A DNA stretch of 64,000 nucleotides from Streptomyces coeruleorubidus (lineage in GTDB: Bacteria > Actinomycetota > Actinomycetes > Streptomycetales > Streptomycetaceae): NCBI RefSeq assembly GCF_008705135.1, contig NZ_CP023694.1, positions 3,410,001 through 3,474,000 of the forward strand, in the 5' to 3' direction. Under the pieces are notes generated by a model. It ran no database searches. It was not told the origin of the DNA and was given only the letters and a program-made list of their open reading frames with translations. Below are positions 8,186 to 16,740 of this stretch, in pieces. The position numbers and the translations under genes are program-made. Numbering within the stretch: the stretch's first letter is position 1; each line of letters begins with the position of its first letter.

Positions 8186-9052
8186 TCACGCGTACCGGTA
8201 GATGTGGCTGACATCCTCCAGTTCGTCCGGTGTCACGTCCCACGGCGGCAGCGTCTGGTGTCTCGCCACGATCCGGGCGTGCTGCTCATCACCTTGTCCC
8301 GGCGGTGTGGCGGGCAGGTAACGTGCCCTGCGGTGACGCAGGCGCCAGCGGTGCCACTGAAGGTCCACGAAGGCGTGATGCAGCCAGAAGACGGGGTCAT
8401 TGACGGAGGCTCCGCCGAGTATCGCCCCACCGACCCAACCGTGCACCCGGTTGTGGTTGCGCCAGGAGGTGGCGCCTCGGCCGCCACCCCAGCCTTCCAG
8501 TTTGTTGCGGAACCCTCGTGGAACCGTCGAGTTCCAGGGCGCCACGTCATACACCGGATCCTTCAGCGCCCACTCCAGCTCTCTCTTCGTGGGCAGGCCG
8601 ATCCGGGCGCGGCGGCGGCCGAGGTCACGGGTGAGGAACTTCAGGTCGGTCACGCCTGTCGTGATGGTCCAGTTGCCCTCTCGGTGGGCGAATGGACCGG
8701 TCATCACCTGGAGGTCGGATCGACGCCCGTTGCCGCCGAGGAGGTCCGCCGTCCAGGGCGCGGAAGTCGTCGTGCGGTCGCGCGTCCAGTCCCAGTACGG
8801 CACCGTCACCGAGGAGTCCACCCGGCGCAGCGCGCGCTCCAGGTCGAGCAGGAACCGGCGGTGCCAGGGCAGAAACGAGGGCGCCATGTGCGCGGCACGC
8901 AGCCCGTGCTCACCGTCCGCGGAGAAGTACTCGATGTGCATCCGCACGAACTCCTCGTACTCGCCCCGCCGTTTGACCTCCAGCAGCGCCTTGACGAAGC
9001 GGACTCGCTCGGCCTTGGTGAGCAAGCCGGCGTCCTTACGTACGTACGCCAC
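8186..9052 (-). CDS. melC2: Tyrosinase (monophenol monooxygenase), MelC2-like
   Basis: This 288-residue type-3 copper enzyme oxidises tyrosine to L-DOPA and dopaquinone for melanin. Copper A ligands match His39, His55 (RAAHMAPSF) and His64 (LPWHRRF); copper B ligands match His200 and His204 (HNRVH) and His226 (VFWLHH). Spacing is very close to structurally known Streptomyces tyrosinases. There is no signal peptide of its own; export is expected by piggy-back on MelC1. The GTG start at 9052 has GGGGAG six bases upstream, and the upstream frame in the track-length ORF lacks one. It overlaps the end of melC1 by 17 nt, so translation is probably coupled. Confidence 0.95.
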   Translation of the reverse strand: MAYVRKDAGLLTKAERVRFVKALLEVKRRGEYEEFVRMHIEYFSADGEHGLRAAHMAPSFLPWHRRFLLDLERALRRVDSSVTVPYWDWTRDRTTTSAPWTADLLGGNGRRSDLQVMTGPFAHREGNWTITTGVTDLKFLTRDLGRRRARIGLPTKRELEWALKDPVYDVAPWNSTVPRGFRNKLEGWGGGRGATSWRNHNRVHGWVGGAILGGASVNDPVFWLHHAFVDLQWHRWRLRHRRARYLPATPPGQGDEQHARIVARHQTLPPWDVTPDELEDVSHIYRYA

Positions 9053-9539
9053 GCCGGCTCCCCTTGTGCACATGCCCCGCGCCTCCGGTGCCCCTGGCCG
9101 GTTCACGCAGTCGTTGACCGGGGCCGAGCTGGTCGACGGCCGCGCGGGCGGCCTCGAGCGGTGACCGGTAGGAGCAGTAGTGGTCGACCATGCTCAGCCA
9201 GGTACCGTCGGCCCGGCGCATCAGATGCAGCGGTCGGCCGTCCACCGAGACCTGCCACCGGCCGGCCTCAGCCGTGCCACGCTCGGGGATCCACACACCT
9301 CGAATGCGGCGGCCGCTGTAGGTCTGGTCGAAGTGGGTGTCGAGCACCGCGTTCCCGGGCGCCGGGCCGGGGCGCCGAGGTCGGGAGGCGGTGGCGAACG
9401 GGACCATGACCGCAGCGAGTGCGCCCGCGGCCAGACCTCGCACCGCATCTCGCCGTGTGGCTTGTTCCGTTCTGGGCCGCGGCGGGCCCGGTGCCGCACC
9501 TGCGGCGCCAACCGATACCGCGCCGATGTCGACGACCAT
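9036..9539 (-). CDS. melC1: Tyrosinase copper-transfer cofactor, MelC1-like, Tat signal
   Basis: This 167-residue protein has a twin-arginine signal (TRRDAVRGLAAGALAAVMVP) and a MelC1 domain: DTHFDQTYSGRRIRG, WQVSVDGRPLHLMRRADGTW and VDHYCSYRSPLEAARAAVDQ. MelC1 binds apo-tyrosinase, delivers copper and carries it through the Tat pathway. The canonical HYxP-type motif reads HYCSY, so a Cys is available near the active-site-blocking region. The C-terminal 20 residues (after AVDQLG) look atypical and overlap melC2; a late frameshift is possible. The ATG at 9539 with GTGGAG upstream is chosen over the GTG at 9551. Confidence 0.9.
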   Translation of the reverse strand: MVVDIGAVSVGAAGAAPGPPRPRTEQATRRDAVRGLAAGALAAVMVPFATASRPRRPGPAPGNAVLDTHFDQTYSGRRIRGVWIPERGTAEAGRWQVSVDGRPLHLMRRADGTWLSMVDHYCSYRSPLEAARAAVDQLGPGQRLREPARGTGGAGHVHKGSRRGVRT

Positions 9540-9627
9540 GATTCGCTCCACGCCCCTTCAGTTGTCTACAGCCGTAACCGAGGAACAACAAGGGCGGTTA
9601 CCACCGCGCGACCATTGCGGTGACAAC

Positions 9628-9662
9628 GGAGGCGGCCCCCGGAACCACTGGGGACCGCCTCC
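9628..9662 (-). terminator. Hairpin terminator
   Basis: GGAGGCGG (9628-) pairs with CCGCCTCC (-9662) with additional inner CCC/GGG pairing, just beyond the stop of the Pro/Gln repeat gene. Confidence 0.7.
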
Positions 9663-9681
9663 TGACTGATGAGTCTCGGCC

Positions 9682-10263
9682 CTACAGCCACAGATTGCCG
9701 TGCGCCGGCTTGGCCTCGTTCAGCGCAGCCACAGCCTCCTTAGCCGTAGGGAGCAGCGCGTTGGAACCCTCGGCAGTCACGTCGAGCGGAACCCGCGTGG
9801 TCATGTCGCCGCTGACGCTGGTGGCTGCCAGGTCCCGGGTACGGTGGCCCTCCGTCGCCGCGGGCGCCTGGTCCGGAGCAGGACGGGGGTCCGGGGCCTG
9901 CTGCGGAGCGGGGGCCTGATACGGAGCGGCCTGCGGAGCCGGCGCCTGATGCGGAGCGGCCTGCTGCGGAGCAGGAGCCTGATACGGAGCGGCCTGCTGA
10001 GGGGCGGGGGCCTGATACGGAGCCGGGGCCTGCTGCGGAGCAGCCTGCTGAGGGGCGGGGGCCTGATACGGAGCCGGGGCCTGCTGCGGAGCAGCCTGCG
10101 GGGTCGACGCGTAGTACGGAGCACTCTGAGCAGCCGGCGCCTGGTCGGGGGCGCTGTAACCGGTCGGCGCCTGCTGAGGAGCGTTGTAGGCGAACGCGGG
10201 GGTGGCGGAACCGGCGGCGATCAAGGACCCGGCAAAGACGGCGGCAGCCTTCAGAGACTTCAT
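9682..10263 (-). CDS. Secreted Pro/Gln/Ala repeat protein
   Basis: This 193-residue exported protein has signal MKSLKAAAVFAGSLIAAGSA with cleavage near AFA. About 110 residues of low-complexity repeats follow, built from units such as QAPAPYQAPAPQQA. A short C-terminal part (VSGDMTTRVPLDVTAEG..) looks like a folded or peptide segment. The repeats are also near-perfect at DNA level between 9890 and 10100, so copy number may vary between strains. Extended Pro-rich regions are typical of wall-spanning or surface-spacer proteins. No enzyme domain is seen and no family recognised. AAGGAA precedes the ATG at 10263. Confidence 0.78.
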   Translation of the reverse strand: MKSLKAAAVFAGSLIAAGSATPAFAYNAPQQAPTGYSAPDQAPAAQSAPYYASTPQAAPQQAPAPYQAPAPQQAAPQQAPAPYQAPAPQQAAPYQAPAPQQAAPHQAPAPQAAPYQAPAPQQAPDPRPAPDQAPAATEGHRTRDLAATSVSGDMTTRVPLDVTAEGSNALLPTAKEAVAALNEAKPAHGNLWL

Positions 10264-10496
10264 CGTGTTCCTTTCTTCGGCAACGCGCGTCGCCGGAGGG
10301 GATTCTGTCGCCGTGCCTAACGAGCCCTGGCCTGGGCGGAAACCGGAGAAGCCCAAGATTGCCGATACCTCATACGAGATCTATTAACAGACCGGGCCGC
10401 GGAACGGAAAAGAACCGGAGGAATACGCGAAGTGGGGCGGGAAGAACAACAGTCGTGGCGCCGCTCTCTGAGGTCGGCACCACGACTGGGCGTGGC

Positions 10497-11180
10497 TCAG
10501 GAGGCCGTCGGCTGCGCCGGCGGCAGCAGCGTGACTGCGGGGTACGTGACGGCCTCGGGCGTCGTCGACACCGATGTCGACGACGTGCTGGACGGCGTCG
10601 AGGAAACGGGCTCGTCCTGAAGCAGGTTGCCTCCGAGCAGTCCGGCGAGGAGGTCGTCCACCCCGTTCAGCAGGCCGTCGACGGAGGGAAGGATGCCGCC
10701 GACACCAGAGGTGATCGCCTGCAGGAGACTGTCGACAGCCCCCAGCACGAGGTCCAGCAGGTCGGTCACGGGGTCGGCGGCGCGCCGCTCGGGCGCTGCG
10801 GGCACCAGGGCGGGCAGGGCGGGAGCGGGAGCCGGCAACAGGACAACCGTCGACGTCACCGGGATTCGCGGGTCCTTGGCGGCCGCCTCGGCCAGGGCGG
10901 CCTTCGCTCCGGCTCCCAGCTTCCTGGCCTCGGCCGCGGGCAGTAGGCCGTTACTGTCCAGCACGGCGTTCAGCAGGTCGGCGACCGGGGTGAGCTCACC
11001 CCGGTTGAGTTTCGCGATCTGTGCGAGACGCGCATCCGCGCCGGGGAGCCGGGCGCCGGGCGCCACATGAGCGTGCCCGCGAGCCGAGTCGGCCGCCATG
11101 GCGACGGGGCCGGTGATACCGACCAGAAGGGCGGCGCACAGGGCGCTGGACGCGATGCGCCGTGCGGGCAGAGCACTCAT
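10497..11180 (-). CDS. Secreted protein of unknown function, Ala/Leu-rich
   Basis: This 227-residue protein has a signal peptide (MSALPARRIASSALCAALLV, cleavage near AMA). An Ala/Leu-rich amphipathic helical middle (LTPVADLLNAVLDSNGLLPA; DPVTDLLDLVLGAVDSLLQA; LNGVDDLLAGLLGG) leads to a Ser/Thr/Pro-rich C-terminus. There are no cysteines in the mature region and no catalytic motif. The start at ATG 11180 has AAAGGAA upstream; the open frame extends further without a ribosome site. It belongs to the secreted-protein island between melC and the polysaccharide genes. The repeated DLL-type helices suggest surface-active or self-associating behaviour (inference). Confidence 0.75.
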   Translation of the reverse strand: MSALPARRIASSALCAALLVGITGPVAMAADSARGHAHVAPGARLPGADARLAQIAKLNRGELTPVADLLNAVLDSNGLLPAAEARKLGAGAKAALAEAAAKDPRIPVTSTVVLLPAPAPALPALVPAAPERRAADPVTDLLDLVLGAVDSLLQAITSGVGGILPSVDGLLNGVDDLLAGLLGGNLLQDEPVSSTPSSTSSTSVSTTPEAVTYPAVTLLPPAQPTAS

Positions 11181-11580
11181 GGGGATTCCTTTCGACGGCC
11201 TTGGATCTTGAGCCCACCGTGAAAGCGCCCGCGACTTCCCGCAACCGCTCATACGCCTTTCAGGATTTAACAATTCCCCCATTCGCCGTGCCCACCCTGA
11301 TCAGACGGTATGTCAGGACGCTCCCTTCTCCACCTCTGCCGGAGTAAGGCACCGGCCGCCCCCGGGTGGAGGCGCTGACCGACGCAGGAGGCGACGGCCG
11401 GAACCCGCGAAGACTGGGGTTTCACGATTCCGACACACTTGTCAGACTTCACCGAATTTCTTCATCTATGTCCGATTGGTGACTAGAGTTGCGAACCGCC
11501 CGACGCACTCTCAGCGCGGACACACCGCACTCGTGGCGCTGCTGCCACGGCCACCTGTTCCGAAAGGGCAACGACCGGTC

Positions 11581-12669
11581 ATGCGCCATCCTCTGGGCCC
11601 CGTGTTGCGCCGTGCGACCGTGGGCGTCCTGGCCCTTGCCGCCATGTGGGCAACCAGCAGTTCCCCGGCCGCCGCGCCGGCCGCCGCGCCCGCACCGGAG
11701 GCCGAGAGCCTCGGGTTCACCGGGCGGTACCTCACGCTCCAGCACGGCGGCATCGCACGCGCGGCCAACGCATCGATCACCTGCCGCACGACCCAGGGGC
11801 CTTCGTGCCGGGACGCCCAGGCAGGCGGGTCCGGTGTGAACGGCGACTTCGACATGTTCTACGTCGATGTCGACCGCGACCCCAACACCTACAACTCCTC
11901 CCGCGCGGAGGTCCGCCTCCCCAACGGCTCCCACGTGACCTACGCGCGCCTCTACTGGGGCGGCAACCTGCGCGTGGGCGAACAGAAGCCGCCGCAGGAC
12001 AACGGGCGCGTGCTGATCGCCGAACCCGGCGGGGAGTACAAGGAGTTGGTCGCCGACACGACGGTCGGACACCGCGTGGCGGACGGCATGGACGCCTTCC
12101 AGGCCTCGTCCGACGTGACACGGCTGGTGCGGGAGGGCGGACCGGGCCTGTACACCGTGGCACAGGTCAACGTCGCCATGGGCAGTTCGGCGGCCGGGGC
12201 GTGGGGTGGCTGGACGCTCGTGGTGGTCTACGAGAATCCGTCGGAGCCACTGCGGCACCTCGCGCTCTGGGACGGCTTCACCCCGCTCAATTCCGGTGCA
12301 GGACAGGAAATTCCCCTGACCAACCTCGGGTTTGCCGCGGGCGCGTCGGGCCGTGCGGGGCTGGTGGCGTACAACGGCGACCGCGGCACCACCGGCGACG
12401 CGCTCACCATGACGACCGGCCAGTCCGAGGTCGCCCTCGGCAACGCCGCCAACCCCCAGGACGACGTCCTCAATTCCACCATCAGTGAGCCCGGGGCGGA
12501 TGCGGCACGTGTGCCCGCGCACGCCAACAACCTCGGCTACGACTCCGACGTGTTCGATCTCGGCAGAGGCCTGCAGCACGCCGGTGACCAGGCGACCTTC
12601 CGGCTCCATTCCCAGCAGGACGCGGCGTGGGCCGGCGTGCTCTTCGTCGCCGTCGACGCACGGCGGTGA
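11581..12669 (+). CDS. Secreted beta-rich protein, DUF3344-like / adhesin-type N-domain
   Basis: This 362-residue exported protein has a signal peptide (MRHPLGPVLRRATVGVLALA) followed by an Ala/Pro linker. The folded domain carries NGDFDMFYVDVDRDPNTYNS, ARLYWGGNL, DVTRLV and WGGWTLVVVYENPSEPLRHL, the pattern found at the N-terminus of many actinobacterial DUF11/DUF3344 surface proteins, here without the following repeats or a wall anchor. It may act as a stand-alone secreted domain. It precedes the polysaccharide operon by 50 nt on the same strand, so it may be co-transcribed. The start is uncertain: GTG 11533 in the same frame is an alternative; the signal peptide favours 11581. Confidence 0.75.
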   Translation: MRHPLGPVLRRATVGVLALAAMWATSSSPAAAPAAAPAPEAESLGFTGRYLTLQHGGIARAANASITCRTTQGPSCRDAQAGGSGVNGDFDMFYVDVDRDPNTYNSSRAEVRLPNGSHVTYARLYWGGNLRVGEQKPPQDNGRVLIAEPGGEYKELVADTTVGHRVADGMDAFQASSDVTRLVREGGPGLYTVAQVNVAMGSSAAGAWGGWTLVVVYENPSEPLRHLALWDGFTPLNSGAGQEIPLTNLGFAAGASGRAGLVAYNGDRGTTGDALTMTTGQSEVALGNAANPQDDVLNSTISEPGADAARVPAHANNLGYDSDVFDLGRGLQHAGDQATFRLHSQQDAAWAGVLFVAVDARR

Positions 12670-12719
12670 CTTTGTCGCCGCCCGCCCCGAACACCTTCGC
12701 GAGCGAGGAATCCGCCCAC

Positions 12720-13970
12720 ATGCACCTGTCATCCACCGTCCCTCTCCCAAGAGTCCTGCACCTCACCCAACCGGTGGACGGCGGCGTCGCGCGCGTCGTG
12801 ACGGACTTGGTCCGGGCACAACTGTCGGACGGCCTGGACGTCACCGTGGCCTGCCCCGACAGCGCGCTCACCACGAAACTGCGGACCCTCGGCGCGCGCG
12901 TACGGCACTGGCACGCGACGCGGTCGCCGGGTACGTCGCTCGTCCGGGAGGTACGGCACCTGGCGCGGGTGATCGACGAGGTGCGGCCCGATCTGGTGCA
13001 CGCGCACAGCGCGAAGGCCGGGCTCGCCGGCCGGCTCGCGGTACGCGGGCGGATTCCGACGGTCTTCCAGCCGCACGCCTGGTCGTTCGAAGCGGTCAGC
13101 GGGGGCACCGCGGCCCTGGCGCTCATGTGGGAACGCTGGGGGGCGCGTTGGGCCTCACGCGTGGTGTGTGTGAGCGAGGCGGAACGCGCCACCGGCATGG
13201 GCGCCAGGATCACCGGCCGGTGGGCCGTCGTCCCCAACGGCATCGACCCCGAGCGCTTCCACCCGGCCGCCGCGGGCGCCGTGCGGGCCGGGCTCCCACC
13301 GCTCGCCGGAATCCACCCGGCGGCACCGCTCGCCGTGTGCGTGGGGCGGCTGTGCCGGCAGAAAGGGCAGGACGTCCTGCTGCGGGCCTGGGAAGCCGTC
13401 GTGCGGCAGGTGCCCGACGCCCGCCTCGTCCTGGTCGGCGACGGGCCGGACCACGACCGGCTTCGTGAGGGCGCCCCGGAATCGGTGGTGTTCGCGGGAG
13501 CCGTCGCCGACGCCTCCCCCTGGTACCAGGCCGCCGATCTCGTCGTCCTGCCGTCCCGCTGGGAGGGCATGGCCCTGGCGCCACTGGAGGCGATGGCCAG
13601 CGAGCGGCCCGTAGTGGTGACGGACGTCGACGGCGCCCGCGAGAGCCTGCCGCCCTCCTTCGCCGCCCGGTGCCTGGTCCCGCCGGAGGACCCGGCGGCG
13701 CTGGCCGGGGCCGTCACCGAGCTGCTGGCCGACCCACTGCTGCGCGAGTCGCTCGGCCATCAGGGCCGCCGGCACGTGCTGTCCACCCACGACGTGCGGT
13801 ACACCGCCGAGGCCGTCTCGGACGTCTATCGCGAGCTGCTCGGCCCATGGACCGCCACCACCCCCAGCGCTGAGCACGGTCAGCCGCTCGGCACCGGACA
13901 TGGCGCCGAGGTGAACCGGACAACCCAGCGCGTCGAGCCCACCGAGTACAGGGAGTCCATCCACTCGTGA
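12720..13970 (+). CDS. Glycosyltransferase family 4, exopolysaccharide locus
   Basis: This 416-residue GT-B fold retaining glycosyltransferase has an N-terminal acceptor domain with LHLTQPVDGGVARVVTDLVR and HAHSAKAGLAGRLA. Its C-terminal nucleotide-sugar domain has CVGRLCRQKGQDVLLRAWE and the E-x7-E type motif in EGMALAPLEAM. It should add a sugar from a nucleotide donor to a lipid-linked intermediate at the inner face of the membrane. It is the first enzyme of the polysaccharide operon; its stop overlaps the next GTG start (GTGA). GAGGAA lies nine bases before the ATG at 12720; the frame is open upstream but overlaps the previous gene. Confidence 0.88.
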   Translation: MHLSSTVPLPRVLHLTQPVDGGVARVVTDLVRAQLSDGLDVTVACPDSALTTKLRTLGARVRHWHATRSPGTSLVREVRHLARVIDEVRPDLVHAHSAKAGLAGRLAVRGRIPTVFQPHAWSFEAVSGGTAALALMWERWGARWASRVVCVSEAERATGMGARITGRWAVVPNGIDPERFHPAAAGAVRAGLPPLAGIHPAAPLAVCVGRLCRQKGQDVLLRAWEAVVRQVPDARLVLVGDGPDHDRLREGAPESVVFAGAVADASPWYQAADLVVLPSRWEGMALAPLEAMASERPVVVTDVDGARESLPPSFAARCLVPPEDPAALAGAVTELLADPLLRESLGHQGRRHVLSTHDVRYTAEAVSDVYRELLGPWTATTPSAEHGQPLGTGHGAEVNRTTQRVEPTEYRESIHS

Positions 13971-15394
13971 CCGCCGAACGTACCGTGCCGTCCCCCGGCG
14001 TACCGCCACGGGACCACGGATCCTCACCAGTCTCGGTCATGCCGCCGCGCGGCACCGCCACCGGTTTCCGGTCGTCCGCCCCGCGGGGCCCGGCCCGGCC
14101 CGCATCCCCCGTCCCGCTGCTCGTCGCGGACGGCGTCGCCGCCCTGGCGGGCGCGCCGGCGCTCACCGATGTCCAGCGCCAGCCACTGCTCGTCACCCTG
14201 CTGATCGTCATGTCGCTGCTGCTGCGCCGGCGCGACGGGCGGCCGCCGGTACCGGGGTTGCTGGAGGAACTGCCCGCCGTGTGCGGCCGCATCGCGGTGG
14301 CCTGGCTGGCACTCGCGGCGCTCCTGGCGGCGTACCGGCCGGAGCACGCGTTGTCCCTCCGTACCGTGCTGACGGGCCTCGCCCTGCACGCGGCGGCCGG
14401 CTGTGTGCTGCGCGGAGCCGTGCACGCGCGGCGGCGCGCCGCGCTGCTGCGCCACCCGCACACCGCACTCGTCCTCGGACCGGCGGCGACCGCGCAGCGC
14501 GTGGCCGCCGCCGTACTGCGTCACCCGCGGTGCGGCGTGCGGCCGGTGGGGATCGTCGCCGAGCAGCCGGACGGCACCGAGAGCCTGCCGGTTCTGACGA
14601 CCCCGGAGGAGGTCGAGCGTGCGGTCATCCAGAACGGGGTGCGGGCGGTGCTGGCCGTTCACCCCTCCGTACGGGCCGAACAGGAGCCGCTGCTGCGGGC
14701 GCTGGCCGAGTCGGGCTGCGTGGTCTGGGAGGTCGACGCCGATTCCCCGTCGTACGCGACGCGGGAGCGGCTGGCCGGGTTCTCCTGCCGGCGCCTGGAC
14801 ATGTCCCCGGCCCGGCGCGGCAGCGCGGCCAAACGGACGCTCGACATTCTCGTGTCGGGAACGCTGTTGCTGCTGGTCAGCCCGCTGCTGCTGGCCTTCG
14901 CCGTGGCGCTGCGGATCAGTGACGGGCCGGGCGTGGTGTTCCGGCAGGAGCGCATCGGCAGAAACGGCGAGCCGTTCACGCTCCTGAAGTTCCGTACGCA
15001 CCGCCCGGTCGACGAGCACGAGTCGGCGACCCGGTGGAGCGTGGCGAACGAGAACGAGATGCGCTGGTTCTGCCGGATGCTGCGGCGCACCTCGCTCGAC
15101 GAGCTGCTCCAGCTGTGGAACGTGCTCCGGGGCGACATGAGCTTGGTCGGACCGCGGCCCGAACGCCCCTACTTTGTCGCGCAGTTCGGGCAGACCTACC
15201 CCGGTTACGCGGTCCGCCACCGCATGCGGACCGGCATCACCGGCCTCGCCCAGATCCACGGACTGCGCGGCGACACCTCGATCGAGGACCGCTGCCGGTT
15301 CGACAACGCCTACATCGACGACTGGTCCCTGTGGCAGGACGTCTGCATCCTGCTGCGCACCGCGGCCACGGTGGTACGTCCCACGGGGAGCTGA
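13967..15394 (+). CDS. Polyprenyl-phosphate sugar-1-phosphate transferase (WcaJ/CpsE type)
   Basis: This 475-residue initiating transferase has several hydrophobic segments in the first 140 residues, a soluble middle domain, and a C-terminal bacterial sugar transferase domain starting near KRTLDILVSGTLLLLVSPLL. Hallmark segments are KFRTHRPVDEHE, RRTSLDELLQLWNVL, RGDMSLVGPRPERPYF and GITGLAQIHGLRG. It should move a sugar-1-phosphate onto undecaprenyl phosphate and so start each repeat unit. The start overlaps the preceding stop by four bases. Which sugar is loaded cannot be read from sequence. It marks this locus as a Wzx/Wzy-type polysaccharide system. Confidence 0.92.
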   Translation: MTAERTVPSPGVPPRDHGSSPVSVMPPRGTATGFRSSAPRGPARPASPVPLLVADGVAALAGAPALTDVQRQPLLVTLLIVMSLLLRRRDGRPPVPGLLEELPAVCGRIAVAWLALAALLAAYRPEHALSLRTVLTGLALHAAAGCVLRGAVHARRRAALLRHPHTALVLGPAATAQRVAAAVLRHPRCGVRPVGIVAEQPDGTESLPVLTTPEEVERAVIQNGVRAVLAVHPSVRAEQEPLLRALAESGCVVWEVDADSPSYATRERLAGFSCRRLDMSPARRGSAAKRTLDILVSGTLLLLVSPLLLAFAVALRISDGPGVVFRQERIGRNGEPFTLLKFRTHRPVDEHESATRWSVANENEMRWFCRMLRRTSLDELLQLWNVLRGDMSLVGPRPERPYFVAQFGQTYPGYAVRHRMRTGITGLAQIHGLRGDTSIEDRCRFDNAYIDDWSLWQDVCILLRTAATVVRPTGS

Positions 15395-15399
15395 CAGAG

Positions 15400-16740
15400 G
15401 TGAGCCTCGCACTGACACCGCTCCCCCGCCGCGTCGCCGCGCTGGCACCGGCCCTGCCCGTGGTGGCCGTGCCCGCCCTGTTGGCGCTGCCACTGACGCC
15501 GGACGGTGCGGGGCCCGCCGACGTCTTCTCCGGGCTGATGGTGGTGTATTGCGTGATCCGCCTCCTGGTCGAACGGCGGCGCCCGCTGTCGCCCGCCGCC
15601 GCCGTGGTTCTGGGCCTGCCGGTCGTGGGGCTCGCGCTCGCCGCCATGGGGGCGTTCTCACCCGATGCCGGGCTCACCGGCCTGGGCCGCTATCTGCAGA
15701 CCTTCGTACTCGTCCCGGCGGCCGTGCTGCTGCTGCTCCGCGACCGGGCCGGCTTCCGGCTGGTGGCCTGGTCGTTCGTCGGGCTCGGTCTGTGTCAGGG
15801 GGCCGTCGGCGTCCACCAGTTCGTCACCCGGACCGGCGCCTCCTACCAGGGCGAGAACATCCGGGCGGTCGGCACCTTCGGACCGCACGACGTGATGGGC
15901 ATGGCGACGGCGGTCTCCCTCGGCCTGGTGTGCGCGGTCGGGATCGCGCTGGGCCGGGTGTCCGTACGGCAGCGGGTGGCCGCCACCGCGTGCGCCTTGG
16001 TGCTGCTGCTGCCGCTCGCGCTCTCCTTCAGCCGCGGAGCGTGGATCGCGACCGTCCTGACGTGCACCCTCCAGCTGGTGCTGGCCGGGCTGCGGCGCGC
16101 GCTCATGGTCGTGGCGGCCACGTTCGCCGCGGGCGTGATCCTCGTGGGCGGGTTCGGTGTGGGCTCGGCGCTTCTGCAGGAGCGGATCGACAGCATCGCC
16201 CAGGTCACCGACGCTCCCGACCAGTCCGTCGTCGATCGGTACACCCTGTGGGCGTCGGCCACGGAGATCTGGCGGCAGCACCCGCTGACAGGGGTCGGGC
16301 TGAAGGGCTTCCCCGAGTACCGGGACGGGCACGCCACGCTCGCGCTGTCGTCGGGCAGCGAGACCGACGGCGCGGGTGTGGCCTACCAGAGGCAGCCGCT
16401 GCTGTCGCCGCACAACATGTATCTGCTGGTGCTGAGCGAGCAGGGCCTGATCGGGCTGCTCGCGCTCGCCGGGAGCTGGCTGGCACTGCTGGTGTGCGGG
16501 ATGCGGCGGCTGCTGCGCGTCCGCGACCGCGGGCCGGGACTCGAGTGCGGACTCGTCGCCTGCGGGCTGCTGGTCTGGCTGCTGACCGACTTCATGTACG
16601 GAGACATCGGCGGCCCCTCGACCGTGCTGATCGCCGTGGCCATGGGGCTCGGGGCGTGGTGGGCGCTGACCGGCGAGACGCGTGCGGATGCGCCCCGCAG
16701 CGTGGTGTGGGAACACGCCGAGGAGGCCCTGGCGCGATGA
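15400..16740 (+). CDS. O-antigen ligase / Wzy-type polymerase membrane protein
   Basis: This polytopic protein of about 446 residues has around ten to twelve hydrophobic segments. A large periplasmic-side loop near residues 260-345 includes RYTLWASATEIWRQHPLTGV and SPHNMYLLVLSEQGLIGL, the signature region of the O-antigen ligase/polymerase family (PF04932 type). It should join lipid-linked repeat units outside the membrane. The GTG start at 15400, with GGGGAG eight bases upstream, follows the sugar transferase stop by five bases. The stop overlaps the flippase start (ATGA). Confidence 0.87.
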   Translation: MSLALTPLPRRVAALAPALPVVAVPALLALPLTPDGAGPADVFSGLMVVYCVIRLLVERRRPLSPAAAVVLGLPVVGLALAAMGAFSPDAGLTGLGRYLQTFVLVPAAVLLLLRDRAGFRLVAWSFVGLGLCQGAVGVHQFVTRTGASYQGENIRAVGTFGPHDVMGMATAVSLGLVCAVGIALGRVSVRQRVAATACALVLLLPLALSFSRGAWIATVLTCTLQLVLAGLRRALMVVAATFAAGVILVGGFGVGSALLQERIDSIAQVTDAPDQSVVDRYTLWASATEIWRQHPLTGVGLKGFPEYRDGHATLALSSGSETDGAGVAYQRQPLLSPHNMYLLVLSEQGLIGLLALAGSWLALLVCGMRRLLRVRDRGPGLECGLVACGLLVWLLTDFMYGDIGGPSTVLIAVAMGLGAWWALTGETRADAPRSVVWEHAEEALAR

